DNA from: Paenalcaligenes sp050487225
GTDB taxonomy: Bacteria; Pseudomonadota; Gammaproteobacteria; Burkholderiales; Burkholderiaceae_B
Assembly: GCF_050487225.1 (NCBI RefSeq)
Contig: NZ_JBKQGY010000002.1
Span: 310,001-374,000 of the forward strand
DNA: 64,000 nt
Direction of reading: 5' to 3'
Shown here: positions 35,450-44,210 of the stretch, one piece after another
Position numbering within the stretch: the stretch's first letter is position 1
How the letters are laid out: each line of letters opens with the position of its first letter
Translations under genes and position numbers: made by a program
The notes under the pieces: model-generated
What the model was told of the DNA's origin: nothing
Databases searched by the model: none
Seen by the model: the letters and a program-made list of their open reading frames with translations, nothing else

Positions 35450-38400
35450 CTATTTCCTGTAGCGCGACATCGCGTAACCGATCGGCACGGGCTTGAATTG
35501 CCGATTCTTCACCTTACGGCGTTGCTCAACCCTAAGTTGTTTGTAGTCGATCTCACCAAGCACATAGTAGTCGCTGACTCCTCCCTTAACTTGTACTACA
35601 TCTCGGGCGTAGTCCTGAATCGCAGGTGCCCTAATCCGACTATCTCCAAACCTGCGATTGTTAGCCTGTACAACGAAAGCATGCAAGTCATTGGCAGTGG
35701 CTTCAACAAGGGCAGAAAAGGTCTTTGTGTCTGGGTTCCATTCCAAGGCGAATAAAGCGTCTATCTCTCCTCGCAGCCAATTACGATGTGAGATGTTTGT
35801 AAGGTCACTGCAAATTAGCAATGAAAAATAGAAGTTGCGGTGCCCGTACAGCGTCGGTTTTGCCTTCGAGCCTGTTGGTTTAAAGAGCTCTCCTTTCTTT
35901 CCAAGCAATTTCCTCAGTTCCTGCCGCTCACCGTGCGCTGCTTCGAACTTGGGCTGCAGCACCACAACGCTGCTTGCATACCCGGGCCAATGGGTAGTCA
36001 ATGACACGAGGCTATCGTTTCTCAGTTTCTTGGTCACCCGATCACGGTGGTATTCGACACCTGCCAGCATCGAGACACCGTTGGTCGCGAGCTTGCGCGC
36101 GGCTCGTAGAACCCATCGCAACGGAACACTGAGCTCTGGCATCACAATGTAATCAGGCCTCTTTTCCTCCTTCAATATTCGGTTAATCAATCCATTGAAA
36201 GCAACATAGCGACCTACAGACCTATCCTGCTTTCCTCGCGCCGCGGCAGCCCACTGGGCATCAGATGTCTCCAAACTTGTCACCGCGACTCGAATACGCT
36301 CCCTTGAGCGACCGGGGGCAATGAAGTGAGCAGTCGGCGAATCTTCATCGTGCAAGAACCCTATCGAATGGGCAGTGACCACCTCTGCACCACGCAGGAA
36401 ACGGATGACGTTCCGGAAAAGTGCTGAATCAGATAGAACAGTTGGTGCCACAAGCCCTATCTCGTCGATGCGAAGCGGCCGTGTAGGGAATGCTAGCGCA
36501 GGCCAATGCGGAACCCTAAGATCCGTAGCGTCTAACCAGAACCGTCGAATTGCGCCAAGTCTTAGCTGCCGTTGCACTTCCATGGCGCGAGGAACCTTCG
36601 GCCCCATCTCATCGACCTTCTGATACTGAAGCCAATGCTCCTTGTATGGTCGGCGCCCCCAGTCCGAAAGCAGTACCTGATTCACCAAAGACTCAAGTGA
36701 CCGAACAGTAGCTGGAACCTTGACGCTACAGCTTAGCTGTTTGAGCTTTCGGAAAACACTTAGATACCCTAGACTCAAACTCCCAGATTTGAGAGTGCCA
36801 GCCTGGAGCCCCGCCTGCAGTAATGCATGTGCGTACTGCTGAAGACAGAGTTGAAAGTCGTCTACCTGATCCGGCAGGCCGAGTGAAGTAGTCGCTTGAA
36901 GGAGAGCGGAAATCTCGACGAGATCAGAGATTAATGACTTGGCTTGCCGATTATCACCGCAACTCAACATTAAGCCAAAAACGCGCGGGATATAGCCGAA
37001 ATAATCAAAGAACCCTGCAGGTGTCACCACGTGTCGGGTTACGAGGCCATAGAACTCCTCACGTAGCGCCTGCCACGAACTCGGTGCCAAGTCTACTGCG
37101 TAAGTTTCAATGTCGCTAAGAAGAAGAGAAAGGCCAAGTCGTCGCACTGAAACCACATCCGCCTTTCTTAAGGCATCAGCCTGCAATGCAGCATTCGGAG
37201 TCGCAAACAAGGCCCTAGATGCCATGGCAATTCCCGACTCAGGTACCGATGGCAATAACCTGTATTCGCTTGACTGCTGTCGAATTTGATCTCTAATGTG
37301 ATGAACTAGGTCCAAGCCATGCGCAGAAGAGAGAGCAAAAACCTTCTGCTTTGAAGCCGCAAAAATAAGCTCAGAATCCTTCGCATATGGCAGTTTTAAA
37401 GTGAGCGAATCAGGACAGCCAGCCCCCTTCTTGACTGATAAAAGAGGAGCCATTACTTCTCGAATGCGCTCGATTACACGTTGAGCACCGTGATCTTCAC
37501 TTGCCGAATTCAACACTAAAAAGATGTCATCAACGTATCGCCCGTAGTAAACGGGCTCAAGGTTGGCGACAACTGCCCGATCAAAATCAGCCAGCAAGAC
37601 ATTCGCAATAACTTTCGAGGCAGACAACCCGACCGGGATTGCACCTGCTGGTCGGTGGTCGTAATCCGGTGTGCTCTGATACCAGGTTGTAATGGCCTCA
37701 AGCAGCTGCTCAGTAAATTTCTTTTCCACTGGCGCTAGCGCCAGTCCGATGGACTCCAAGAAGGCTTTCCTCAACAAGAATTTCGGTGAAACACGATGAT
37801 AGAATTTCTCGACATCCATCGTAATGGCCAGGATGCTCTTGCCAGCCTCAAGGGAGCATTCCATGGACGACAGCCCGCGCTCACGCCAATCACGATAGGC
37901 AGAGAAGTATGGAACGAACAACCCTGGCGTAGAGAGGTTTACCCCTGGAACACTGATCCTCTCGTCTTGAATCCCACCGCTCGACCTCCTAAGCCGATTG
38001 CCGAAAGAGTTTGTTCTATCCAATGTTGCGTCAAACAAGTGTCCTACGAAAATGATCCATAAAGCGGACACAATCTGAAAATCGACTGTTGGTCTAATGA
38101 CAAGCCTAAGCGCAGCGTTGGCTCTTTCTCCTGAGTCGTCAAAGCGGTGCTGCCAGTCCTGCCTTGGGTCAAGTGCTCGGAAGTGACCATCAGTATTCGC
38201 ATCCCATGCGCTGCAATCTACGGACTTGGGCAAGTAAGCATGATCACCAATAAAACTCAGGTCTGTCGGCCATGTAACAGAGCGCTCCAGCAGGCGCGAT
38301 CGGAGCCGACAGAGATTGACATCTAAGCTCTGCTCGTACTTTGTAAAGGCTAACGCATGAAAGTGCGTATTCTCATAAAACGCCTCTGCCTTCGCCTTCC

Positions 38401-38455
38401 GATACGCGACGTATAAATTTCCTAGACTGAACATCTCTGACTGCGACACTGGCAT
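35450..38455 (-). CDS. Reverse transcriptase-nitrilase fusion, DRT type 1 (UG1-like)
   Basis: A 1001-residue protein. The ATG at 38455 has AAGGAAG directly upstream and is preferred to one 11 codons earlier. The N-terminal half is a reverse transcriptase: palm Asp in AITMDVEKFYH (about 214), GLSASKVIANVLLADFD (motif B) and YGRYVDDIFLVL (YVDD near 307-310). The last third is a nitrilase-like domain with Glu in IVMPELSVP (near 774), Lys in LQPKFEAAHGE (near 836) and Cys in LLICSDLTN (near 882), the Glu-Lys-Cys triad. This pairing defines the UG1/DRT type 1 anti-phage systems of Gao et al. 2020. It lies downstream of the methyltransferase operon in the same direction, 160 bases away. Confidence 0.87.
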   Translation of the reverse strand: MPVSQSEMFSLGNLYVAYRKAKAEAFYENTHFHALAFTKYEQSLDVNLCRLRSRLLERSVTWPTDLSFIGDHAYLPKSVDCSAWDANTDGHFRALDPRQDWQHRFDDSGERANAALRLVIRPTVDFQIVSALWIIFVGHLFDATLDRTNSFGNRLRRSSGGIQDERISVPGVNLSTPGLFVPYFSAYRDWRERGLSSMECSLEAGKSILAITMDVEKFYHRVSPKFLLRKAFLESIGLALAPVEKKFTEQLLEAITTWYQSTPDYDHRPAGAIPVGLSASKVIANVLLADFDRAVVANLEPVYYGRYVDDIFLVLNSASEDHGAQRVIERIREVMAPLLSVKKGAGCPDSLTLKLPYAKDSELIFAASKQKVFALSSAHGLDLVHHIRDQIRQQSSEYRLLPSVPESGIAMASRALFATPNAALQADALRKADVVSVRRLGLSLLLSDIETYAVDLAPSSWQALREEFYGLVTRHVVTPAGFFDYFGYIPRVFGLMLSCGDNRQAKSLISDLVEISALLQATTSLGLPDQVDDFQLCLQQYAHALLQAGLQAGTLKSGSLSLGYLSVFRKLKQLSCSVKVPATVRSLESLVNQVLLSDWGRRPYKEHWLQYQKVDEMGPKVPRAMEVQRQLRLGAIRRFWLDATDLRVPHWPALAFPTRPLRIDEIGLVAPTVLSDSALFRNVIRFLRGAEVVTAHSIGFLHDEDSPTAHFIAPGRSRERIRVAVTSLETSDAQWAAAARGKQDRSVGRYVAFNGLINRILKEEKRPDYIVMPELSVPLRWVLRAARKLATNGVSMLAGVEYHRDRVTKKLRNDSLVSLTTHWPGYASSVVVLQPKFEAAHGERQELRKLLGKKGELFKPTGSKAKPTLYGHRNFYFSLLICSDLTNISHRNWLRGEIDALFALEWNPDTKTFSALVEATANDLHAFVVQANNRRFGDSRIRAPAIQDYARDVVQVKGGVSDYYVLGEIDYKQLRVEQRRKVKNRQFKPVPIGYAMSRYRK

Positions 38456-38614
38456 ATGCTTCCTTTCTGAGGTACACAGACCGCGCAACAGTGGCCGGAC
38501 CCTTTTGTTATATTTCTCTTAACCCCTGACACTACACAGGTCAAGCCGCCACGTTGCCGTCGCTCGTAGGGACAAGCTGGTAGCCGCGCCAGAGTTATTC
38601 GTAAATTTCGTTGT

Positions 38615-39784
38615 CTATACCTTCACCAACACCGCAATCTCCGGATCATAAAGATACTCGGTAATGCTCCCATCTTTGATCCTCGCAACAGCCTCATCAA
38701 TGACAAACAGAGGAACAAGAAACCATTCCTCTGGCTGCACGGGATGGCCAAAGCGGTCATTGATGGTAATGTTCAACCGTGCGGGCGCGAACAGTCTGTG
38801 GAACAACCTCTCTAGCCCGGTGCGGTTAATGCCTGCTAATTTGTAGGTAGCTACCACTTCGACCTTCGCCAACAGGTAGGTGGAGTCATTCTCGGCATTG
38901 GCAATGCGCGTTTCTACCTTGCCACCGGTGACACCAATCTTGTGGATGACATCACGATGCTCGGCCACATAGGGGTTATCAGACAGCGAGCGCAACACGT
39001 AAATAGTGCCGCTTTCCAGATCACCCTCCTCTAGGAAATCACTGAACAACGGCCCCATATCAGGATCAGTAATTCGACGTGCTGTTTCGTCTTTATACAA
39101 AGCGCGAACCAAGGACAACCGTAGCAGATTGCTTTCGGTGCCATTCGAGAAAATGACCCGCAGCCGAGCGTCTTTCTTGCCTTGTGGCGAGTCGAACTCT
39201 TCGCCTTCTTCCGCCACATAGGCTGTTTGACCGTCCAGGATGAACCAGTGTCCCACCTCAATCGTGGCGTACTGCCCAAAAGGCCGTGTCACTCTCAAAC
39301 CTGATTCCAGATCACTGCGCACCTGATCAAATAGCGGCTTGAATGCCTCGAAATCCTCGCATGTATCTCGGTTGGCAATTTCTTCTGCCGCCCGTTTTTC
39401 AGCACTGGTACGCACGTGACGCAATTCAGTGATATCAACAGATCCAGTTGCCCCGGCCAACTCGGCAAGCAGAGCGTCATCGTCCATCGTTTCCACTGAG
39501 TCCTCATCCCTGGCGTCACCACTGAGCAAGCCCTGATGATCAAGGGGGGCCAGCAGATCGCGACACTCCTCAAGGGTGCGCAGACGCTCTAGGCGCACGG
39601 TATAGAGCCGCTCGAAAATGTCTCTTTCTTCGCCGTGTTGTGGAGTACGGCCATGCAGCTCGACAAAACGCTGAATTTCCTCAAAACCAGCAATAATCCG
39701 CTCTTCACGGGCTGAGAGGCTTTTTTTCTTTGTCGGCTGGGCAAATTCATCCAGCTCAGCACGCAAATCGTCCAGATCAGTCAT
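38615..39784 (-). CDS. GIY-YIG nuclease family protein (T5orf172 type)
   Basis: A 389-residue protein, the last gene of the six-gene operon. The ATG at 39784 overlaps the helicase stop by 8 bases. The N-terminal part is helical and charged (ARDEDSVETMDDDALL). The nuclease-type domain lies at about 260-360: GTIYVLRSLSDNPYV, VIHKIGVTGGKVETRI and a downstream FHRLFAPARLNI with a later PEEWF, matching T5orf172/MUG113-like GIY-YIG proteins. It is the most likely DNA-cutting component of the operon, since no other nuclease domain is obvious. Confidence 0.8.
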   Translation of the reverse strand: MTDLDDLRAELDEFAQPTKKKSLSAREERIIAGFEEIQRFVELHGRTPQHGEERDIFERLYTVRLERLRTLEECRDLLAPLDHQGLLSGDARDEDSVETMDDDALLAELAGATGSVDITELRHVRTSAEKRAAEEIANRDTCEDFEAFKPLFDQVRSDLESGLRVTRPFGQYATIEVGHWFILDGQTAYVAEEGEEFDSPQGKKDARLRVIFSNGTESNLLRLSLVRALYKDETARRITDPDMGPLFSDFLEEGDLESGTIYVLRSLSDNPYVAEHRDVIHKIGVTGGKVETRIANAENDSTYLLAKVEVVATYKLAGINRTGLERLFHRLFAPARLNITINDRFGHPVQPEEWFLVPLFVIDEAVARIKDGSITEYLYDPEIAVLVKV

Positions 39785-41840
39785 AACGCCCCTCGTCTTT
39801 GAAACGCACAAACGCCGCTGCACCTTCAGCCATACGTTGCTCCCAAGGATCTACTGAACTCATCGATGGCAGCCGACCCCGCTCCTTCTTGAACTTGACC
39901 GCCCTCAAAGCCAGCTCCTTGGCCTCCTCTGGCGTCAGACTGGTGCGCTTGCCAGAAATGGCAGCGGCCACTTGCTTCAGGCTGTCCTCGCTCATGGATT
40001 TGGCCAAAATCGCGTAGGCCTCGCTGAATGGGTTGATGCGGTCGATCAGGTCGATATCCAGTTCGCGTACGTCCATGGCGAACTTGCGCACGCCAGCAAG
40101 CAACGCGGTATTAGGTTTCGGCTCGGTGCCACCCACATCTGTCGTTTCTCCACCGACCAGAAGCTGCTTGGCTTGCTGAGTGAGATTCAGCGCAGCAATC
40201 GCGTGTTGGCGAACCGCCTCCCGGTCTTCCGCATCCAGGTTGGGGTAACGATCCTTGATGATCTTGCCCATGCGCACTTGTGTCAGCTCTTCCGGCACCA
40301 GTTCTTCATCGAACAAGCCACGCTCAATGGTGTTTTTGTCCTGTACAAAACTGGCAATCACCTCGTTCAAATCTTCCCGGCAAATGCGCGTAGCTTCGTC
40401 GCTTTTGGGTTCCACTAGTCCCTTGATTTCGATTTGGTACTTTCCGGTTTCTTCATTGACGCCCACGTTGCACTTGCCAGGATCATACCCACCTTCGCCA
40501 TAATCAAAGCCTGCCTGCGGGCCACTGGTAGGGTTCTTAGGTGTGAACTCGAAGCGCGGAGCCAGCACCTGCTCCATCAACAGACTGGCAGCAATGGCCT
40601 TCAAAGTATCGTTCACGGCCTCTGTCACCGCCTGCTCCGCCGCATCCGGCTCTGCGATCAGGTTAGTGAAACGCGCACGGGCCTTGCCCGGAGCATCACG
40701 CGTCGCACGACCGATGATCTGAACGATTTCTGTCAGGCTGGAACGATAGCCAACCGTCAGCGCATGTTCGCACCAAATCCAGTCAAAACCTTCCTTGGCC
40801 ATCCCTAAGGCAATAATGATGTCCACGTGATCGCGGTTGTGTTTCTGCTCGGGGTCTTTTAGTGCAGCGGACACCCGATCCCGCTTCACGGCATCGTCGT
40901 CCACCAAGTCGGCGATTTTCAGCAATCGGCCTTCTGGCGTTTTGACCAACTGAAAGCCCGTTACCGGGTCAGTGCCCTGCCATTCGCCCAGCTCCTCGAT
41001 GATGTGCTCCACCTCGCGAATCTTGTCCTTGGTACTCTCGCGGGAATTTACGCTGGGAATATGGACGATAGTTTTCTCGGCGGGATTAAGCACCTTAAGA
41101 ATATCGTCAGCGTAGGAGCCGGAATAGAAGTAGTAACCGATATCTAGATTTTTGAGGTACTGATAGCCGTTGAGCTGCTCGTAATAGGTATAAGTTACCG
41201 TATCGAAGCGCGACTCGTCCTGTGGAGCGAGCACCGCTTCCGCATCACCCCGGAAGTAGGAACCGGTCATGGCCACGATATGCACCTTGTCACGAGCAAT
41301 CAGCTCACCCAAGTGTGCACCCAGCTTGTTGTCCGGGTTGGCAGATACGTGGTGAAACTCATCCACCGCAATCAGTCGGTCATCAAACGCCGCAACACCA
41401 AATTGATCCACTGCAAAACGGAAGGTAGCATGCGTACACACCAGTATCTGATCATCGCCGTCGAGGAAGGCTCCGAGCGCTTTGACTTTGCCGCCGTTAT
41501 CCGTGCCCGGCGCATTACACAAGTTCCATTTTGGCACTACCTGCCAGTCGGCCCAAAAGCCATACTTCGACAGAGGTTCGTCATTAAAGCTCGCGCCGAT
41601 AGACTTTTCCGGCACCACGATAATGGCCTGCTTCAACCCCTGATTGTGCAGCTTGTCCAGCGCTATAAACATCAAAGCACGGCTCTTACCAGACGCCGGT
41701 GGCGACTTGATCAACAGGTACTGTTCACCCCGCCGCTCATAAGCACGTTCCTGCATGGGCCGCATACCCAATGCATTGGACTTGGTGGAGCTGCCATTAC
41801 TGGCGTAAGAGACAGACACAGAGGGTACAATTTTTGTCAT
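39777..41840 (-). CDS. DEAD/DEAH-box (SF2) helicase
   Basis: A 687-residue superfamily 2 helicase. Walker A SPPASGKS at 46-53, motif II DEFH at 161-164, motif III MTGS at 192-195, and motif VI QIIGRATRD at 376-384 with the arginine finger. The DEFH box and short spacing are similar to helicases of restriction and defence systems. The C-terminal 200 residues are helical and unassigned. It starts 13 bases after the RhuM gene and its end overlaps the GIY-YIG gene, so all are read from one message. It would translocate on DNA for the methyltransferase/nuclease set. Confidence 0.9.
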   Translation of the reverse strand: MTKIVPSVSVSYASNGSSTKSNALGMRPMQERAYERRGEQYLLIKSPPASGKSRALMFIALDKLHNQGLKQAIIVVPEKSIGASFNDEPLSKYGFWADWQVVPKWNLCNAPGTDNGGKVKALGAFLDGDDQILVCTHATFRFAVDQFGVAAFDDRLIAVDEFHHVSANPDNKLGAHLGELIARDKVHIVAMTGSYFRGDAEAVLAPQDESRFDTVTYTYYEQLNGYQYLKNLDIGYYFYSGSYADDILKVLNPAEKTIVHIPSVNSRESTKDKIREVEHIIEELGEWQGTDPVTGFQLVKTPEGRLLKIADLVDDDAVKRDRVSAALKDPEQKHNRDHVDIIIALGMAKEGFDWIWCEHALTVGYRSSLTEIVQIIGRATRDAPGKARARFTNLIAEPDAAEQAVTEAVNDTLKAIAASLLMEQVLAPRFEFTPKNPTSGPQAGFDYGEGGYDPGKCNVGVNEETGKYQIEIKGLVEPKSDEATRICREDLNEVIASFVQDKNTIERGLFDEELVPEELTQVRMGKIIKDRYPNLDAEDREAVRQHAIAALNLTQQAKQLLVGGETTDVGGTEPKPNTALLAGVRKFAMDVRELDIDLIDRINPFSEAYAILAKSMSEDSLKQVAAAISGKRTSLTPEEAKELALRAVKFKKERGRLPSMSSVDPWEQRMAEGAAAFVRFKDEGRYD

Positions 41841-41853
41841 AGTGCGATACCTG

Positions 41854-42864
41854 TCAGGGCCTCCTAACCTTATGTTTAAGATCTTGTTCCAATTGTTCGA
41901 TTTCCTTCAAATCCGCAGCATCTGCGGCTTCAGCCTCTGCTATGCGTCGCTGCTGATCGAAGACCTCATAACGCTCACGAGCAACCCTCTCCATGCTCTC
42001 TCGGCTGACTGAACCAGCACCTTCGAGGATTGCCTGATCATTAAAGGCCAGCATTCGGTCTACGTTGTTACGCCAGAAGTCCAGGGTCAGTTCTTTCTGC
42101 TGCTTAACACGCAACTCGGCCTGCTCAAGGAAGATCACCACCAACCTATTTAATGTGTCGATCTCGTCGGCGGTCAGATAGTTCTTAGCAACAATGACAT
42201 CGTGCTTTCGCACCCGCGAACCACTCCAACTGTTCAATGCCATATTGGGTTGACTGGGATCAGAGCGCTTCAGAATCAGTTCGGCAGCTGTGTAACCCGT
42301 CGTCGCATAAAGTAGCTTGTTCTGTACCTCTGCGAAAAACAAGTTCGTATCCCGCTCACGAGCCTGGTAATCCGAACTGAGGGTAAACAGATCTCGAACC
42401 TTCTGATAAAAACGCTTTTCCGAGGCCCTTATGTCGCGTATGCGTTCCAGCAGCTCATCAAAGTAATCCCAGCCGCCGGGGTTTTTCAGGCGCTCGTCAT
42501 CCATCACGAAACCTTTGCGCAGAAACTCCTTGAGATGGGTACTAGCCCATTGGCGGAACTGCACGCCCCGTGGCGAACGCACGCGGTAGCCGATGGCCAG
42601 GATCAGATCCAGATTGTAGTAACTGATCTTCCGATTTACCCGTCGATTACCCTCAGATTGAACTGTCAAGGATTCCTTGACAGTTGCCTCAGGGGCTAAT
42701 TCCTTATCTTCAAAGATATTTTTTGCGTGCAGCGATACATTCTGCTTGGTCGTCTGGAGCAGCTCAGCAATTTCCAGCTGACTCAGCCAGATCGTCTCAC
42801 TCTCCACTCGAAGGTGTAGACGAGTTTGGCCGTCGTCGGAGGTATATAGGATAAGTTCATTCAT
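41854..42864 (-). CDS. rhuM: RhuM-family protein
   Basis: A 336-residue protein of the virulence RhuM/Fic-DOC N-terminal-like group: LYTSDDGQTRLHLRVESETIW, QLEIAELLQTTKQNVSLH, RKISYYNLDLILAIGYRVRS and RQWASTHLKEFLRKGFVMDDERL are family landmarks. The ATG at 42864 overlaps the upstream stop as ATGA, so the longer frame is not used. RhuM-like proteins are frequent in restriction-modification and defence loci; their action is not known. Its N-terminal part is a DNA-binding-like winged domain. Confidence 0.88.
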   Translation of the reverse strand: MNELILYTSDDGQTRLHLRVESETIWLSQLEIAELLQTTKQNVSLHAKNIFEDKELAPEATVKESLTVQSEGNRRVNRKISYYNLDLILAIGYRVRSPRGVQFRQWASTHLKEFLRKGFVMDDERLKNPGGWDYFDELLERIRDIRASEKRFYQKVRDLFTLSSDYQARERDTNLFFAEVQNKLLYATTGYTAAELILKRSDPSQPNMALNSWSGSRVRKHDVIVAKNYLTADEIDTLNRLVVIFLEQAELRVKQQKELTLDFWRNNVDRMLAFNDQAILEGAGSVSRESMERVARERYEVFDQQRRIAEAEAADAADLKEIEQLEQDLKHKVRRP

Positions 42865-44210
42865 GCTTTCTGCCCCCACGGCACGCTCTCTGAGTCGGAC
42901 GTATATGTTGCGGTCAGTCGATTGGTATATGTACCACCATAGCCGCATAAAGCCAGTACAGATAGTTCCAGATACCAGAGACTCAGTTTCCAAGCGTCCA
43001 CATAGCAGCCGCGCACATCTTTCTTACTGACCGGATGAACCAGAGAGTTCCGAATGTCTGCAATCGCGTGCGGCCCATCCAACCACTTGGAGCTATTACT
43101 AAAGCCATCATTTTTTTTGGAGATATCTGGCACAGCATGTGTTATTTCACTTGGTATACCACAAAGAGAAAAAAGCATCCTCAATCGATCCGATGCCCAC
43201 AAATCATCAAAGCCTTTACCTGAAACCATCTTGCGATCCACAACAATATATTGGTGTGCCAACCGCTCCAAAGCGACTTGTGCCAGAATAATAGCCGTAT
43301 CGATACTCAGCGAGCGGCCGCTCGTATTGGCCTGCGTATACCAGTATATAACCGTTTGCAAACACTCCCTCCACTCATCCGACTGTTGCCAACGATTTGC
43401 AAACATCGGAAACAGACGTTCAGCCTGACTTGCTTTGAATGGGGTGAACCACGAATAAGGTGGGTTGCTGGTGCGAGGTGAAGCAAAGGTTGTCCAAGTT
43501 TTCTCACCATTTCCAGCTAATCCTACACCGCATACAGCTGTACACCATCCACCCTTGACAAACGCCAGGAAGTTATCAAGCAGATGACATTGCTCGCCGG
43601 CGTCTTTCCCCGAGAACGGCTTCCCATCGTTGCGCTCCAGCTTCACCATATGCGTCAGACAACAAACACCTTCAGCCTTTATTCGCTTCCATGCCTCACG
43701 CGTTGCACCATCAGGCAATGCTTGTAGCGAAAACGTCCATTCTTCGGATGTCAGAATAAGCTGAGCGCAACCTGCGGGTGCAGCATCCTGATACTGCCCG
43801 CCATTGAAGTCAGGAAAGTTGAAAAGATGAAAAATTGCAGAAACTGAATTCTTGGACTGCATATCGCATAACACTAGAGGCTCGAACTTTGGGTGCCAAT
43901 CCAGTTCCCAGTTTTCAAAATTTTCACCAACCTTGCGCGCTCCGCAGAACCCTTCGATTCCCAAACCACTGAACGAAAACGATGACTCGGTGGTTTCTTT
44001 AAAGGCAAAGACAAGGGGAGATATTTCCCCACCCTGAAGACTTGCATGAAAAATCAGACGAGGACTGGGTATTAATGGGAGCAGAAGGTCAGCTGTTCCA
44101 CGATATACGGTACCATCCAAACTTACCTCTACCGTCCCTTTAGACAAAATAACGGGCTCTTGCGCAGAGGTGAAATTGTATACCGACATCAAAGGTTGGG
44201 GTCGGCTCAT
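42861..44210 (-). CDS. HEPN-motif protein in defence operon
   Basis: A 449-residue protein that I cannot assign to a named family. The first half is beta-rich (GTVEVSLDGTVYRGTADLLLP, then FAFKETTESSFSFSGLGIEG). The second half is helical, and near residues 386-392 holds IRNSLVHP, which fits the R-x4-H motif of HEPN ribonucleases, preceded by long helices (SIDTAIILAQVALERLAHQY). The general layout resembles ApeA-like abortive-infection proteins. It overlaps the methyltransferase stop by 4 bases and the RhuM start by 4 bases, so it is an integral part of the operon. RNA cleavage is inferred, not shown. Confidence 0.6.
   Translation of the reverse strand: MSRPQPLMSVYNFTSAQEPVILSKGTVEVSLDGTVYRGTADLLLPLIPSPRLIFHASLQGGEISPLVFAFKETTESSFSFSGLGIEGFCGARKVGENFENWELDWHPKFEPLVLCDMQSKNSVSAIFHLFNFPDFNGGQYQDAAPAGCAQLILTSEEWTFSLQALPDGATREAWKRIKAEGVCCLTHMVKLERNDGKPFSGKDAGEQCHLLDNFLAFVKGGWCTAVCGVGLAGNGEKTWTTFASPRTSNPPYSWFTPFKASQAERLFPMFANRWQQSDEWRECLQTVIYWYTQANTSGRSLSIDTAIILAQVALERLAHQYIVVDRKMVSGKGFDDLWASDRLRMLFSLCGIPSEITHAVPDISKKNDGFSNSSKWLDGPHAIADIRNSLVHPVSKKDVRGCYVDAWKLSLWYLELSVLALCGYGGTYTNRLTATYTSDSESVPWGQKA

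Noticed and set aside
42865..42993. N-terminal extension of the RhuM-family gene
   Set aside because: It is the shadow of the HEPN-motif gene's 3' end; the ATGA overlap at 42861-42864 gives the proper start.
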